The translations under genes and the position numbers were made by a program. Source: Bacteriovoracales bacterium (GTDB lineage: Bacteria; Bdellovibrionota; Bacteriovoracia; Bacteriovoracales; Bacteriovoracaceae). From it: a stretch of 51,807 bases of DNA. The notes under the pieces are model-generated. The model saw nothing but the letters and a program-made list of their open reading frames with translations. It was not told where the DNA came from and searched no databases. This document shows, piece after piece, positions 36,098 through 44,041 of this stretch (positions within the stretch are counted from its first letter, which is position 1; every line of letters starts with the position of its first letter). The stretch covers positions 1-51,807 of the forward strand of contig JASBRV010000010.1 of assembly GCA_030149295.1 (NCBI GenBank), given 5' to 3'.

Positions 36098-38458
36098 ATG
36101 GAAAAGGTTTACGTGCTCGATGTTCGAGTACCGAAACAAGACAACCAAAATATCGAAGTTCTCAATGAGATTCAAATGGGATCAGATGAGAGCTGTGATC
36201 TGCAAATTAATGATCATGGTCTCGCCCCCTTGCACGGCCGTTTTCGTCTGCAAAATGGTGTTCTAACCTTCACCCACCTAGGTCCAGACAATTCTTTTAA
36301 AATAGGCCGGCATAAATGTGGTCATGGAAGAATGTATATCTTAAGCTCTGGAGACAAGTGCTCAATTGAAAAAGTCAAAATTATCGTTAAAGAAGAAAAG
36401 GTTTCTCCTGAAGAACTGCAAAATAACAAAGAAGAAGAAGAAATCGAAGAAGACTCTCCTCTCAATAGACCCTTTACCTCAGAAGGTGTCTCGGATGAGA
36501 CTGTTGATGATCAACTTATAGATGAAGGGCCCACCAAAGAGACGAGAGTGTCGACAGATCCCACCGATGAACACGCAATGCCTCTAGAGAGCAAAGAAGC
36601 ACCTGAGGAGCAAAACGAGCCTCAAGCGCAAGAGGAGGAAGAAGAATTTGAGTACGTGGAAGAAGAAGTCTATGTCGATGAAGAGGGCAACGAAGTCGCC
36701 GCACCAAAAAAACCTAGTTTTTTCTCTAAGCTTAAGGCTAAGTTCAAGCGAGAAAAGAAAAAAGAATCTCCTGTCAGTCCAAAAAAGCACGACCTAGGTC
36801 TTAAAGGAAAAAAATCCAAGAAAGCTAATGGACCTGTGCACCAAGTTGCCGGTCCCCTTGCCCGCTTTATAGGACTTCTTTACTCCCTCTTTTTCTTCTA
36901 TCTTACGCTTCATCTTTTACTCCCCATAATTGAAGAGAATTTTGAAATAAAGATCCTCACTATAAGCGGCGACATCTGGAATGAGATAACTCCTCATTTA
37001 GCAAAACTTCCAAAAGAGCTTCCTCCTCAGGTAAAAGAGCTCCCCTACACCTTGGAAGTCTATACCTTTATTCAAGAAAAGGTTCTAAAAGAAAATATTT
37101 TTCATTACCTCTTTTTCTTTGCTGTTTTTGAGTTACTTTTTCACTTCCTATTAGGTCTCTCTTTAGGACAATTTCTTATTGGTCTTAAAAACAGTGGACG
37201 TGGTCTAATCTCGCGAATTCTTAGCCCAATCCGCCTCCTTCTCGGTTGGATAACCCTTCCTCTTCTCATCTTTGACTTCCCCATCCTTCTCAAAAAACGC
37301 TCTTTTAAGGAAGTAATTACCTTTTCCAGAATCATAAATCGAAAAAAGCGACTCACTTTTCTCCTCTCAACTTTGATTCTCCCCTTAATCATTATTGTGG
37401 CCTTTAATACACCTATTCTTTTAGATCTGACTGGTGACCTCAGTGATAATTTTATTATCAGCGAGGGTGCTGCTCCTAAGCTTAGGGGCAAAAATGTAGC
37501 AGATAGGATCAGCTTTAAAAGTATTACCTTTGGTATTGAAGGAGAAGCCTACTTTGATAACCGGACCAGTCTTATTCCCAATATTAAAATTGAAGGCCCT
37601 ATATTCTATCCACAGCTTATTGCGAGCACCCCCAAAAAGAATGCACTTCTTAGACTTACCTACAAAGAGAAAGTATCAGAAACGCAAGAACTACTTGAAC
37701 TCTGTCGCCGTGACCCTTTATTTAAAGTCATCCATCAAAATATTGAAAATAATGAATCGGAATTAGTCTTATTTTTCTATAAGGTATTGAGTATCAATAT
37801 AAATAATATTCCTGACGCTCTTAAAAACTTTGGACCGTTTCTTGGACCTTACTACTTAGCCGCTAAAAAATTAAAGTCTAAATTAGGTGCTAAAGACATC
37901 AAAGAGGTCACACTTTTTAATGGAAAAAAGGGATACTCTGTTCAAATATTTTCCAAAAAACAATCTGGAGATATTGGTCTCAGTCTCTTAAAAATCAAGA
38001 AAGGAAATATCAACCTCCTCCAAGGAGTTGCTAAGCCCGAGCATGATATCTTTGCTAGAACATTCTTTTTAAAAACTTTACTCAATGTAAAGTCCTACGA
38101 TGAATCATTCAAAAACCTAATGGGATTCGTCAGAGGAAACAATATGACCAACCCACTCCAAATGGGATTGGTGGGCGTAGATATTCTCAACGAAGTGATT
38201 AAGAAAAAAAAGATGAGCCCTGAAAGTGCCCAAATCATCACAAATCTTCTTACAAAACTCAGTTCTCGGGCCATCAAAGAGGAGAATGAAAATTTTCAAC
38301 TCACCTTACTTGATGTATTCAAAGACCTTGACAAGGCGCTCCTAAAAGTCAATAAAAGCAAAAAGAATAAGGTTCTCTCCGATCTACGACTAAGTTTGGC
38401 CACTATCCAAAAAGCCTTAAACTCAAGAGATCCCGAATTTTTCAAACTCAATAGATAA
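36098..38458 (+). CDS. Degenerate FHA domain fused to a membrane (RDD-like) protein
   Basis: About 786 residues, starting at the ATG at 36098 (the ATG at 36092 is possible but its spacing is poor). The N-terminal FHA-like fold lacks key residues: GR is GS and the Ser before His is replaced (GLAPLHGRF). An acidic linker (about 110-195) rich in Glu and a Lys stretch follow. Residues 250-420 hold four or more membrane helices with an RDD-like order (RFIGLLYSLFFFY, LGLSLGQFLIGL). The large C-terminal part is soluble and unknown. The fold may keep a scaffold role without phosphothreonine binding. It is followed 10 bases later by tgt. Confidence 0.75.
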   Translation: MEKVYVLDVRVPKQDNQNIEVLNEIQMGSDESCDLQINDHGLAPLHGRFRLQNGVLTFTHLGPDNSFKIGRHKCGHGRMYILSSGDKCSIEKVKIIVKEEKVSPEELQNNKEEEEIEEDSPLNRPFTSEGVSDETVDDQLIDEGPTKETRVSTDPTDEHAMPLESKEAPEEQNEPQAQEEEEEFEYVEEEVYVDEEGNEVAAPKKPSFFSKLKAKFKREKKKESPVSPKKHDLGLKGKKSKKANGPVHQVAGPLARFIGLLYSLFFFYLTLHLLLPIIEENFEIKILTISGDIWNEITPHLAKLPKELPPQVKELPYTLEVYTFIQEKVLKENIFHYLFFFAVFELLFHFLLGLSLGQFLIGLKNSGRGLISRILSPIRLLLGWITLPLLIFDFPILLKKRSFKEVITFSRIINRKKRLTFLLSTLILPLIIIVAFNTPILLDLTGDLSDNFIISEGAAPKLRGKNVADRISFKSITFGIEGEAYFDNRTSLIPNIKIEGPIFYPQLIASTPKKNALLRLTYKEKVSETQELLELCRRDPLFKVIHQNIENNESELVLFFYKVLSININNIPDALKNFGPFLGPYYLAAKKLKSKLGAKDIKEVTLFNGKKGYSVQIFSKKQSGDIGLSLLKIKKGNINLLQGVAKPEHDIFARTFFLKTLLNVKSYDESFKNLMGFVRGNNMTNPLQMGLVGVDILNEVIKKKKMSPESAQIITNLLTKLSSRAIKEENENFQLTLLDVFKDLDKALLKVNKSKKNKVLSDLRLSLATIQKALNSRDPEFFKLNR

Positions 38459-38468
38459 AAGGTTTTCT

Positions 38469-39596
38469 ATGATTACTGAAGACGTCAAAAAACACTTTAA
38501 TTTTAAAGTCGTTCACGAAGACAAGCATACCGGTGCACGGGCCGGGGAAATTACAACCCCTCATGGGGTCATTCCCACTCCCGTTTTTATGCCTGTTGGT
38601 ACTCATGGGGCCATTAAAGCATTACAACCGACCTTTTTAGAGCAAATGAATGCCCCCATTCTTCTTTCTAATACCTACCACCTCCATTTGAGCCCCGGTT
38701 CAGAACTCGTTAAGAAAGCCGGAGGTCTGCATCGATTTATGTCTTGGGACCGTCCTATTCTTACGGACTCTGGAGGTTTTCAAGTCTTTTCGCTCCAAAG
38801 AAAAAGCATAAAGGAAGAAGGTGCAGAATTCAAAGATCACAAAGGAAAGAAAGTACTCCTAAGTCCAGAGACAAGTTTGCAGATTCAACAGAATCTTGGC
38901 TCTGATATCATGATGGCCTTTGATGAGTGTATTCCCTATCCTGCGGATAGAAAGTACACGAAAAACTCTATCGATAGAACTCATCGCTGGCTCGATCGTT
39001 GTATTCAATCGTGGCATAATCCTAAACAGGCACTCTTTGGTATCATCCAAGGCTCTACCTATGATGACTATAGAGATGAGTGTCTCGAAGAAGTGGTCAA
39101 AAGAGATCTTCCAGGCTACGCAATTGGAGGCGTCTCTGTTGGAGAAGGCCCAGAATTAATGGAAAAGATTGTCAGCTACACCGCCCCAAAAATGCCTAAG
39201 AATAAGCCTCGCTATGTTATGGGTGTGGGAAACCCGGAAGACCTGTTAATGATTTGGGAAAATGGAGTCGATATGAGTGACTGTATTATCCCTACTAAAT
39301 TTGCGAGAGGAGGTACGCTCTTTACCTTTAGGGGGAAAATTCGAATCAGACATCGCAATTATAGGCGTGACTTTTATCCTATTGATCCCAATGTTGATTG
39401 CTACGCCAATCGAAACTTTAGCCGCGCTTATATTAAGCACCTCTTCGACTCTAATGAAATTTTAGGTCAAGTCCTCGCGACAGAGCATAATATTGCTTTT
39501 TATAAAACGATGGCGGAAAAGGCCAGAGAGGCCATCTTAGAAGATCGTTATCGTGATTTCAAAGAAGACTTTCTCAATAACTACAAGAAAGACTAA
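38469..39596 (+). CDS. tgt: tRNA-guanine transglycosylase-type protein lacking two zinc ligands
   Basis: A 375-residue Tgt homologue (queuosine at tRNA position 34). Conserved parts are DSGGFQVFSL, GGVSVGE (preQ1-type, with Val), and the catalytic Asp in GVDMSDCIIPT. The PTRNARNG motif is changed to PTKFARGG. The zinc site, normally CxCxxC plus His, reads VDCYANRNFSRAY: the first Cys is Val and the third is Asn, while the middle Cys and the His of ATEHNIAFY remain. So zinc binding is doubtful and the enzyme may be a diverged paralogue. QueE at 22514 suggests that the organism makes preQ1. The stop shares CTAA with chrA. Confidence 0.9.
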   Translation: MITEDVKKHFNFKVVHEDKHTGARAGEITTPHGVIPTPVFMPVGTHGAIKALQPTFLEQMNAPILLSNTYHLHLSPGSELVKKAGGLHRFMSWDRPILTDSGGFQVFSLQRKSIKEEGAEFKDHKGKKVLLSPETSLQIQQNLGSDIMMAFDECIPYPADRKYTKNSIDRTHRWLDRCIQSWHNPKQALFGIIQGSTYDDYRDECLEEVVKRDLPGYAIGGVSVGEGPELMEKIVSYTAPKMPKNKPRYVMGVGNPEDLLMIWENGVDMSDCIIPTKFARGGTLFTFRGKIRIRHRNYRRDFYPIDPNVDCYANRNFSRAYIKHLFDSNEILGQVLATEHNIAFYKTMAEKAREAILEDRYRDFKEDFLNNYKKD

Positions 39597-40675
39597 AGAA
39601 AATGATGGCAAAGAGCTCCACTTGCGAGACCAAAGGCGACGAGCTTTAATGAGCTTATTTTAGGAAAAATCCAAATCATAACACCTGCAATAATGAAGAT
39701 AAGGATTCCCTCAATCCCCGTAAAAGCAACCTTCCCTAAAGGCAATAGAGCATAAGCCATTAAACCGATAGCACCGGCATTAATAGCATCAAGAAGCTCA
39801 GAGAAGAATCGAGATTGCCTCATTTTGGGAATAAGCGGATTTAAAAACCACACAAATAAAAATGAAGGCAAGAAAATTCCCACACTTGAAGCCATCGCAC
39901 CCCAGCCCCCTCCAAGAAGATAGCCAATAAATGTAGAGGTTGAAAGAACTGGTCCAGGAGTGAATTGACCAATGGCCACAGCATCAGCAATTTGTGCACT
40001 GGTAAGCCATGCCCTTTGATCCACAATCTCATCCTGAAGATAAGCGATGAGCACATAACCAGAACCAAAAAGAATCGATCCAATTTTAGTAAAAACCCAA
40101 AAGATAGAAAGTATATCCACACTCTTTGTTTGAGAAAGTTTTCCTTTTAGTCGAAAATAAACTAGTCCTAAAGCACCTCCCCCTAAAAGAGCAAAAGCTT
40201 CAGGCACTCCTAAAAAGCCCATGACAAAGACAACTCCAGCAATAAGGGCATACTCCAGATCTTTAATCGCCTTGGCCCATAACTTCTTAATTGCTTGAAG
40301 GATGAGAATAATCACAATAGGCTTTATCCCTATTAGGTACCCTTGAAACTGAGGGTATTGAATTCCAAGTTGGTAAAAATAAGCAAGTAAACCTGTGAGA
40401 AGGCATGCAGGAAAAATAAAGCTAATGCCTGCAATAAAAAGCCCAGGTACTCCTCCTCGATGAAAGCCACAGTGGATGACCATTTCGGTAGAATTGGGGC
40501 CTGGAATCAGAGAAGTAGCACCAATCAAATCAAGAAAGTGCTCGTCTTTCATCCACTTTCTTTTCTCGACAACTTCACGATGAATCATAGCGATATGAGC
40601 GGCAGGCCCACCAAAAGCACTGACTCCAAGGGTAAAAAAGAGCTTAAGAATCTCGGTTAAGGCATAGACTTGCAC
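39593..40675 (-). CDS. chrA: Chromate-family transporter, long form
   Basis: An inner-membrane protein of about 360 residues with ten or more helices and two CHR halves. The first has FFTLGVSAFGGPAAHIAMIHREVVEKRKW (shown only up to part) and LIPGPNSTE; the second has FGSGYVL and FTPGPVLSTSTFIG. It exports chromate or related anions. I prefer the GTG at 40675 because GGAGGAG lies six bases upstream; ATGs at 40690 and 40699 are alternatives. Overlapping this start is a 23-codon frame at 40715 with a perfect AAGGAG site, which could be a leader. The convergent tgt shares a 4-base overlap. Confidence 0.88.
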   Translation of the reverse strand: MQVYALTEILKLFFTLGVSAFGGPAAHIAMIHREVVEKRKWMKDEHFLDLIGATSLIPGPNSTEMVIHCGFHRGGVPGLFIAGISFIFPACLLTGLLAYFYQLGIQYPQFQGYLIGIKPIVIILILQAIKKLWAKAIKDLEYALIAGVVFVMGFLGVPEAFALLGGGALGLVYFRLKGKLSQTKSVDILSIFWVFTKIGSILFGSGYVLIAYLQDEIVDQRAWLTSAQIADAVAIGQFTPGPVLSTSTFIGYLLGGGWGAMASSVGIFLPSFLFVWFLNPLIPKMRQSRFFSELLDAINAGAIGLMAYALLPLGKVAFTGIEGILIFIIAGVMIWIFPKISSLKLVAFGLASGALCHHFL

Positions 40676-40728
40676 ATTGAGCTCCTCCATCAACGTCATC
40701 AAAGTCGTTAATCATTTCTCCTTCTTCA

Positions 40729-41388
40729 TCAGCTTAAATTTATTAGCACAGGTGTCATTTGAGAAAGAAAAAAGCCGCTTATGATGGGAATCATAAGGTT
40801 ATCATCAATAAAAGCAAATAGCTCGCTCAGGGTGCCACTAACCCCAGTGAGAATCACAAAGCCACCGAGTGAAATTTCTGGCTTAGGAGCACCATAGAGA
40901 GCCCCAATGAGACAACAAACTAAAAAACAAGCCGAGCTCCCTTCAAGGGATTTACCAAAAAAAATTTTCGTCTTTCCATACTTAATACCAATCAAACTAG
41001 CGATAGGGTCAGCAAAGATAAGAAAAAGAATACTCAAAATAGCAATATCCCAAGAGTACAAAAAGAAACAAGCGGAAACACCAAAACAGTAGAAGGTGAA
41101 GCCAGAGATATGATTCCTCTCACGTTCCCTGAGAACAGGGCCTGCGAAGGCGATAAAAAACTTGTTTACTGCAGGAACCTTTAGTCTTAATCCTTCAAAC
41201 AGAAGACCCATTAAGCCAATACAAAAGCTTGCGATGGCCGCTTCTTCTTTACTAAAATTAAGGATAAAGGTGACTACTAAAGCAATAAGACCCGTGGCCA
41301 TATGCCAAAGCTTACGCTTTAGATGAAGGTCTGTTCTTTTGGCCAGTTCCTTTGAGTTAGTTTCTCTAGAGCTCTGATTCGATAGCAT
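40729..41388 (-). CDS. CTP-dependent lipid kinase family (dolichol/phytol/DAG kinase-like)
   Basis: About 219 residues with seven or so membrane helices. DLHLKRKLWHMATG near the start and ADPIASLIGIKYGKTK with KSLEGSSACF in the middle match the SEC59/DGK1/VTE5 family, which phosphorylates polyprenol, phytol or diacylglycerol with CTP. The start is not clear: the ATG at 41424 overlaps serC by 59 bases, the ATG at 41388 by 23; neither has a ribosome site, so the gene may be read by coupling to serC. I use 41388. The lipid substrate cannot be read from sequence. Confidence 0.75.
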   Translation of the reverse strand: MLSNQSSRETNSKELAKRTDLHLKRKLWHMATGLIALVVTFILNFSKEEAAIASFCIGLMGLLFEGLRLKVPAVNKFFIAFAGPVLRERERNHISGFTFYCFGVSACFFLYSWDIAILSILFLIFADPIASLIGIKYGKTKIFFGKSLEGSSACFLVCCLIGALYGAPKPEISLGGFVILTGVSGTLSELFAFIDDNLMIPIISGFFLSQMTPVLINLS

Positions 41389-42484
41389 GGCTAAGAAGCT
41401 TTGTGAGCTTTTCAAGATCCTCATAAGAAATATTGAAGAAGAGGGCGATTCGAAATTGATTACGCCCTAACTTTCTATAGGCATCAATATTATAGACCGC
41501 CTTTTCGCTATCTAGTTTCTTAAGGAGGTCACCAACATTAATCTTGTCGTCAACATCAATCGTTGCCACGGCAGTTGAACGAAACTGACCTTCCTCAATA
41601 AAAGGAGAAAGATAAGTTTTTTCATTGGCCCAACCATAAACAAGATCGGCCCGTCTTTGCGCTTCCTCTTGAACTCCAGAGTATCCCATTTTATTCATTC
41701 GCTTGAGAGTTTCATTAAAAAAGAAGAAGGTACTAATTGATGGAGTATTATAGGTCTGGTTTTTATCAGAATTATCAATCGCTGTTTTCCAATTCATGAT
41801 ATCTGGAACATAGCGAGAGTCATCGGCAGCAATTTTAAGAGCGCGCTCTCTTGCCTTTGGTGACATGATCGCAATCCATAATCCCCCTTCGCTAGCAAAA
41901 ACCTTTTGAGGACCAAAAAAGAAGAGGTCAACCTTTGAAAGGTCACAAGGAACTTGTCCTCCACCACTGGTGGCATCAACAGCTAAGATGGTATTTTTAT
42001 CGACCTCTGGAAAATCTGTGACGATCACTCCTGTGGAAGTTTCATTTAAAGTACAACAGATCATATCAGCATCTGATCGATTTTCTACTTTTATACCTTT
42101 TCCGAAATCGACGGCGACATTCTCTGCCTCAATCCATGGTACTCTATTATGAGCTTTGTACCATTTGCTTGAAAACTCTCCACAAGTAAAGTGCACAGAC
42201 TTCTTCTCAACCATTCCAAGACCAATACTATCAAATAGAAAAGTCGCGCCTCCATTTCCTAGTACGATTGAGTAGTCTTCTGGAAGTTGAAAATACTTTC
42301 TTAGTCCATCTTGAACCTCTTTTACGAGATTTTTAACGGCAGGTTTTCTATGGGAAGTACCAAGTAAATGAACTCCGGTTTCTCCAAGTGCTTTCATGAC
42401 GTCTGTCGGTATTAAAGACGGACCGCTTCCAAAACGGGGGTCACTAGGAATGAGCTCTTTGGGGATTTTGTAGTTTTCAAACAT
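41366..42484 (-). CDS. serC: Phosphoserine aminotransferase
   Basis: A 372-residue PLP enzyme of class V that makes phosphoserine from phosphohydroxypyruvate. The PLP lysine is in FFFGPQKVFASEGG. The N-terminal RFGSGPSLIP and GTSHRKPAV segments, with VLGNGGATFLFD, match the group found in actinobacteria and some other phyla rather than the E. coli form. AGGAG lies correctly before the ATG. It is upstream of and overlapping the lipid kinase gene. A BioF-like or alanine-glyoxylate function is less likely given the N-terminal substrate motif. Confidence 0.85.
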   Translation of the reverse strand: MFENYKIPKELIPSDPRFGSGPSLIPTDVMKALGETGVHLLGTSHRKPAVKNLVKEVQDGLRKYFQLPEDYSIVLGNGGATFLFDSIGLGMVEKKSVHFTCGEFSSKWYKAHNRVPWIEAENVAVDFGKGIKVENRSDADMICCTLNETSTGVIVTDFPEVDKNTILAVDATSGGGQVPCDLSKVDLFFFGPQKVFASEGGLWIAIMSPKARERALKIAADDSRYVPDIMNWKTAIDNSDKNQTYNTPSISTFFFFNETLKRMNKMGYSGVQEEAQRRADLVYGWANEKTYLSPFIEEGQFRSTAVATIDVDDKINVGDLLKKLDSEKAVYNIDAYRKLGRNQFRIALFFNISYEDLEKLTKLLSHAIESEL

Positions 42485-42587
42485 GGTATTCTCCTAGAAT
42501 CAAAGTCACCAATATCTTAATCCTATTGCCCTAAAATGAATAGAGAAAGCATTTACACTTCGCGTATACCTTTGAGACAATTGGCGC

Positions 42588-43190
42588 ATGAAATACCTTA
42601 TCATCTGTCTTTTGTTTTTTGGTTTAAGCTTAGCAAATACTTTTGCTAAGTTTTACGACTTAAACCTAGGTATGGGTCTTACCAATGAAAGCCCTGGCCG
42701 TTATCAAACAGACAAAGATGGAGACAAATCACTTTTCAACAATAGATTTACCTTAGAAGCTGAAGGATCCTATCGACTTGGTGATTCTGAGACTTGGAAT
42801 CTTCATGGAACAGGTGGTCTTTTATGGCCCGGTGGAGAGGTCGATTACATTTCCCGTCAAGTCTACTACTTGAACTCAACAGTCGGTTATATGATGAATC
42901 CCCATTGGGAATTACGCTTAGGTGGTGGTTTTTATCTTACCCGAATCTCAGGAGACGGTGGTACAACCAGAATTAGAAATGGTGCAGGTTTTACTAACTT
43001 TCCCATCCCTGAAGAAGCGAGCATTTCTCGTAATGTGACTCTTAATGCCGCAAGTAACTTTGAATTTATTGATGATGTCTCATTTCGAGTGGAGACCTTT
43101 ATTTTTAATCCTGTTAACTCAAGAAATCGAACTTTTAATATCGCCTTTACCCTTCGTTATCATTTTGGAGACTCACTATGGCGAGACTAG
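42588..43190 (+). CDS. Probable outer-membrane barrel protein
   Basis: A 200-residue protein with signal peptide (cleavage near NTFAK). The mature part shows 8-10 amphipathic strands (for example NRFTLEAEGSYRLGD, HWELRLGGGFYLTRI) and ends with TFNIAFTLRYHFGDSLW. It overlaps the matrixin gene by 13 bases, so the two are expressed together: a barrel and a secreted protease. Its family is not recognised; small barrels of the OmpA/OmpX kind have this size. Confidence 0.65.
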   Translation: MKYLIICLLFFGLSLANTFAKFYDLNLGMGLTNESPGRYQTDKDGDKSLFNNRFTLEAEGSYRLGDSETWNLHGTGGLLWPGGEVDYISRQVYYLNSTVGYMMNPHWELRLGGGFYLTRISGDGGTTRIRNGAGFTNFPIPEEASISRNVTLNAASNFEFIDDVSFRVETFIFNPVNSRNRTFNIAFTLRYHFGDSLWRD

Positions 43191-44041
43191 CCTTTAATTT
43201 TCTAAATACTATTCTTATTACCATTCTTTGGGCCAACACGTACGCCTTCACCCTTAATAATTCTGTGGCGGCTTCTTTTGATATGGAAGCCCAAGATGAG
43301 ATCGCCGTTAATGTCGCTGATCATGGCTGCACCAATATTGATCTCACCAATGATCAATTCCTATCCATTATTGAAGAAGCCGTCGATACTTTTTGGAATA
43401 GAGTGCATACAAGTTCTCTGCGCCTAAAAAAAGGTGGGGTTTCCAACGTCAGTACTGACTTTCAAACGGGCTTGATCTGTACCAATCCAGGAGAATCAAG
43501 TTGCAGTATTAACCCCGCCCTTTCAGTCTCCAGTGGCATTCTCATTTCTTGTAATACCACTCTTTCCAATTTTACGAACAACTCAGTTCTTGCTGTCTCT
43601 GTTCCCAATAATGTGAGTAATGCTGTCATTAGAGGAGCACTAATACTTATCAATGACGATTCTGGAAATACCTTTAATGGCCTCAGCAGAACAGAAAAGG
43701 TTGCTGTCATCGCTCATGAAATTGGTCATGCTATAGGCCTAGGTCATACAGAACTTGAAGACAACCTTATGCTCTTTGAAAGTATCCCCACTCGGAATGC
43801 ACTGGGATGGGATGACATCGATGGAGTTACCTATCTCTACCCTGTTGAGCAGCCTATTTCAGGCTGTGGCAGTATCTCAACCGATTTTTCAACTAAGGGG
43901 CCTGGAGGTTTATTGCCGACTCTTCTCTTTGGCTTAATCCTAACATTTTTGCTTTGTTCAAAAAAAGTGAGAAAAGGAGCGCCCCTTTTCCTTACACTTT
44001 TTCTCGTAGGCATTAAGAAAATCTTTTTCTTCACGCTCTAA
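43178..44041 (+). CDS. Matrixin-like metalloprotease with C-terminal sorting-type tail
   Basis: A 287-residue secreted protein with signal peptide. The zinc motif HEIGHAIGLGH starts at His180, followed by a Met-turn (NLMLFES), as in matrixin/M10 proteases. The C-terminus is unusual: ISGCGSISTDFSTKGPGG, then a hydrophobic helix, then KKVRKG and a last hydrophobic stretch. A Cys/Gly motif, helix and basic cluster are the parts of MYXO-CTERM and similar sorting tails. The final 28 codons lie opposite the end of the aminopeptidase gene. The role could be turnover of envelope or prey protein. Confidence 0.82.
   Translation: MARLAFNFLNTILITILWANTYAFTLNNSVAASFDMEAQDEIAVNVADHGCTNIDLTNDQFLSIIEEAVDTFWNRVHTSSLRLKKGGVSNVSTDFQTGLICTNPGESSCSINPALSVSSGILISCNTTLSNFTNNSVLAVSVPNNVSNAVIRGALILINDDSGNTFNGLSRTEKVAVIAHEIGHAIGLGHTELEDNLMLFESIPTRNALGWDDIDGVTYLYPVEQPISGCGSISTDFSTKGPGGLLPTLLFGLILTFLLCSKKVRKGAPLFLTLFLVGIKKIFFFTL

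Noticed and set aside
37141..37491. Arg-rich minus-strand frame inside the FHA-membrane gene
   Set aside because: It mirrors the hydrophobic helices of the real gene; composition is an artefact.
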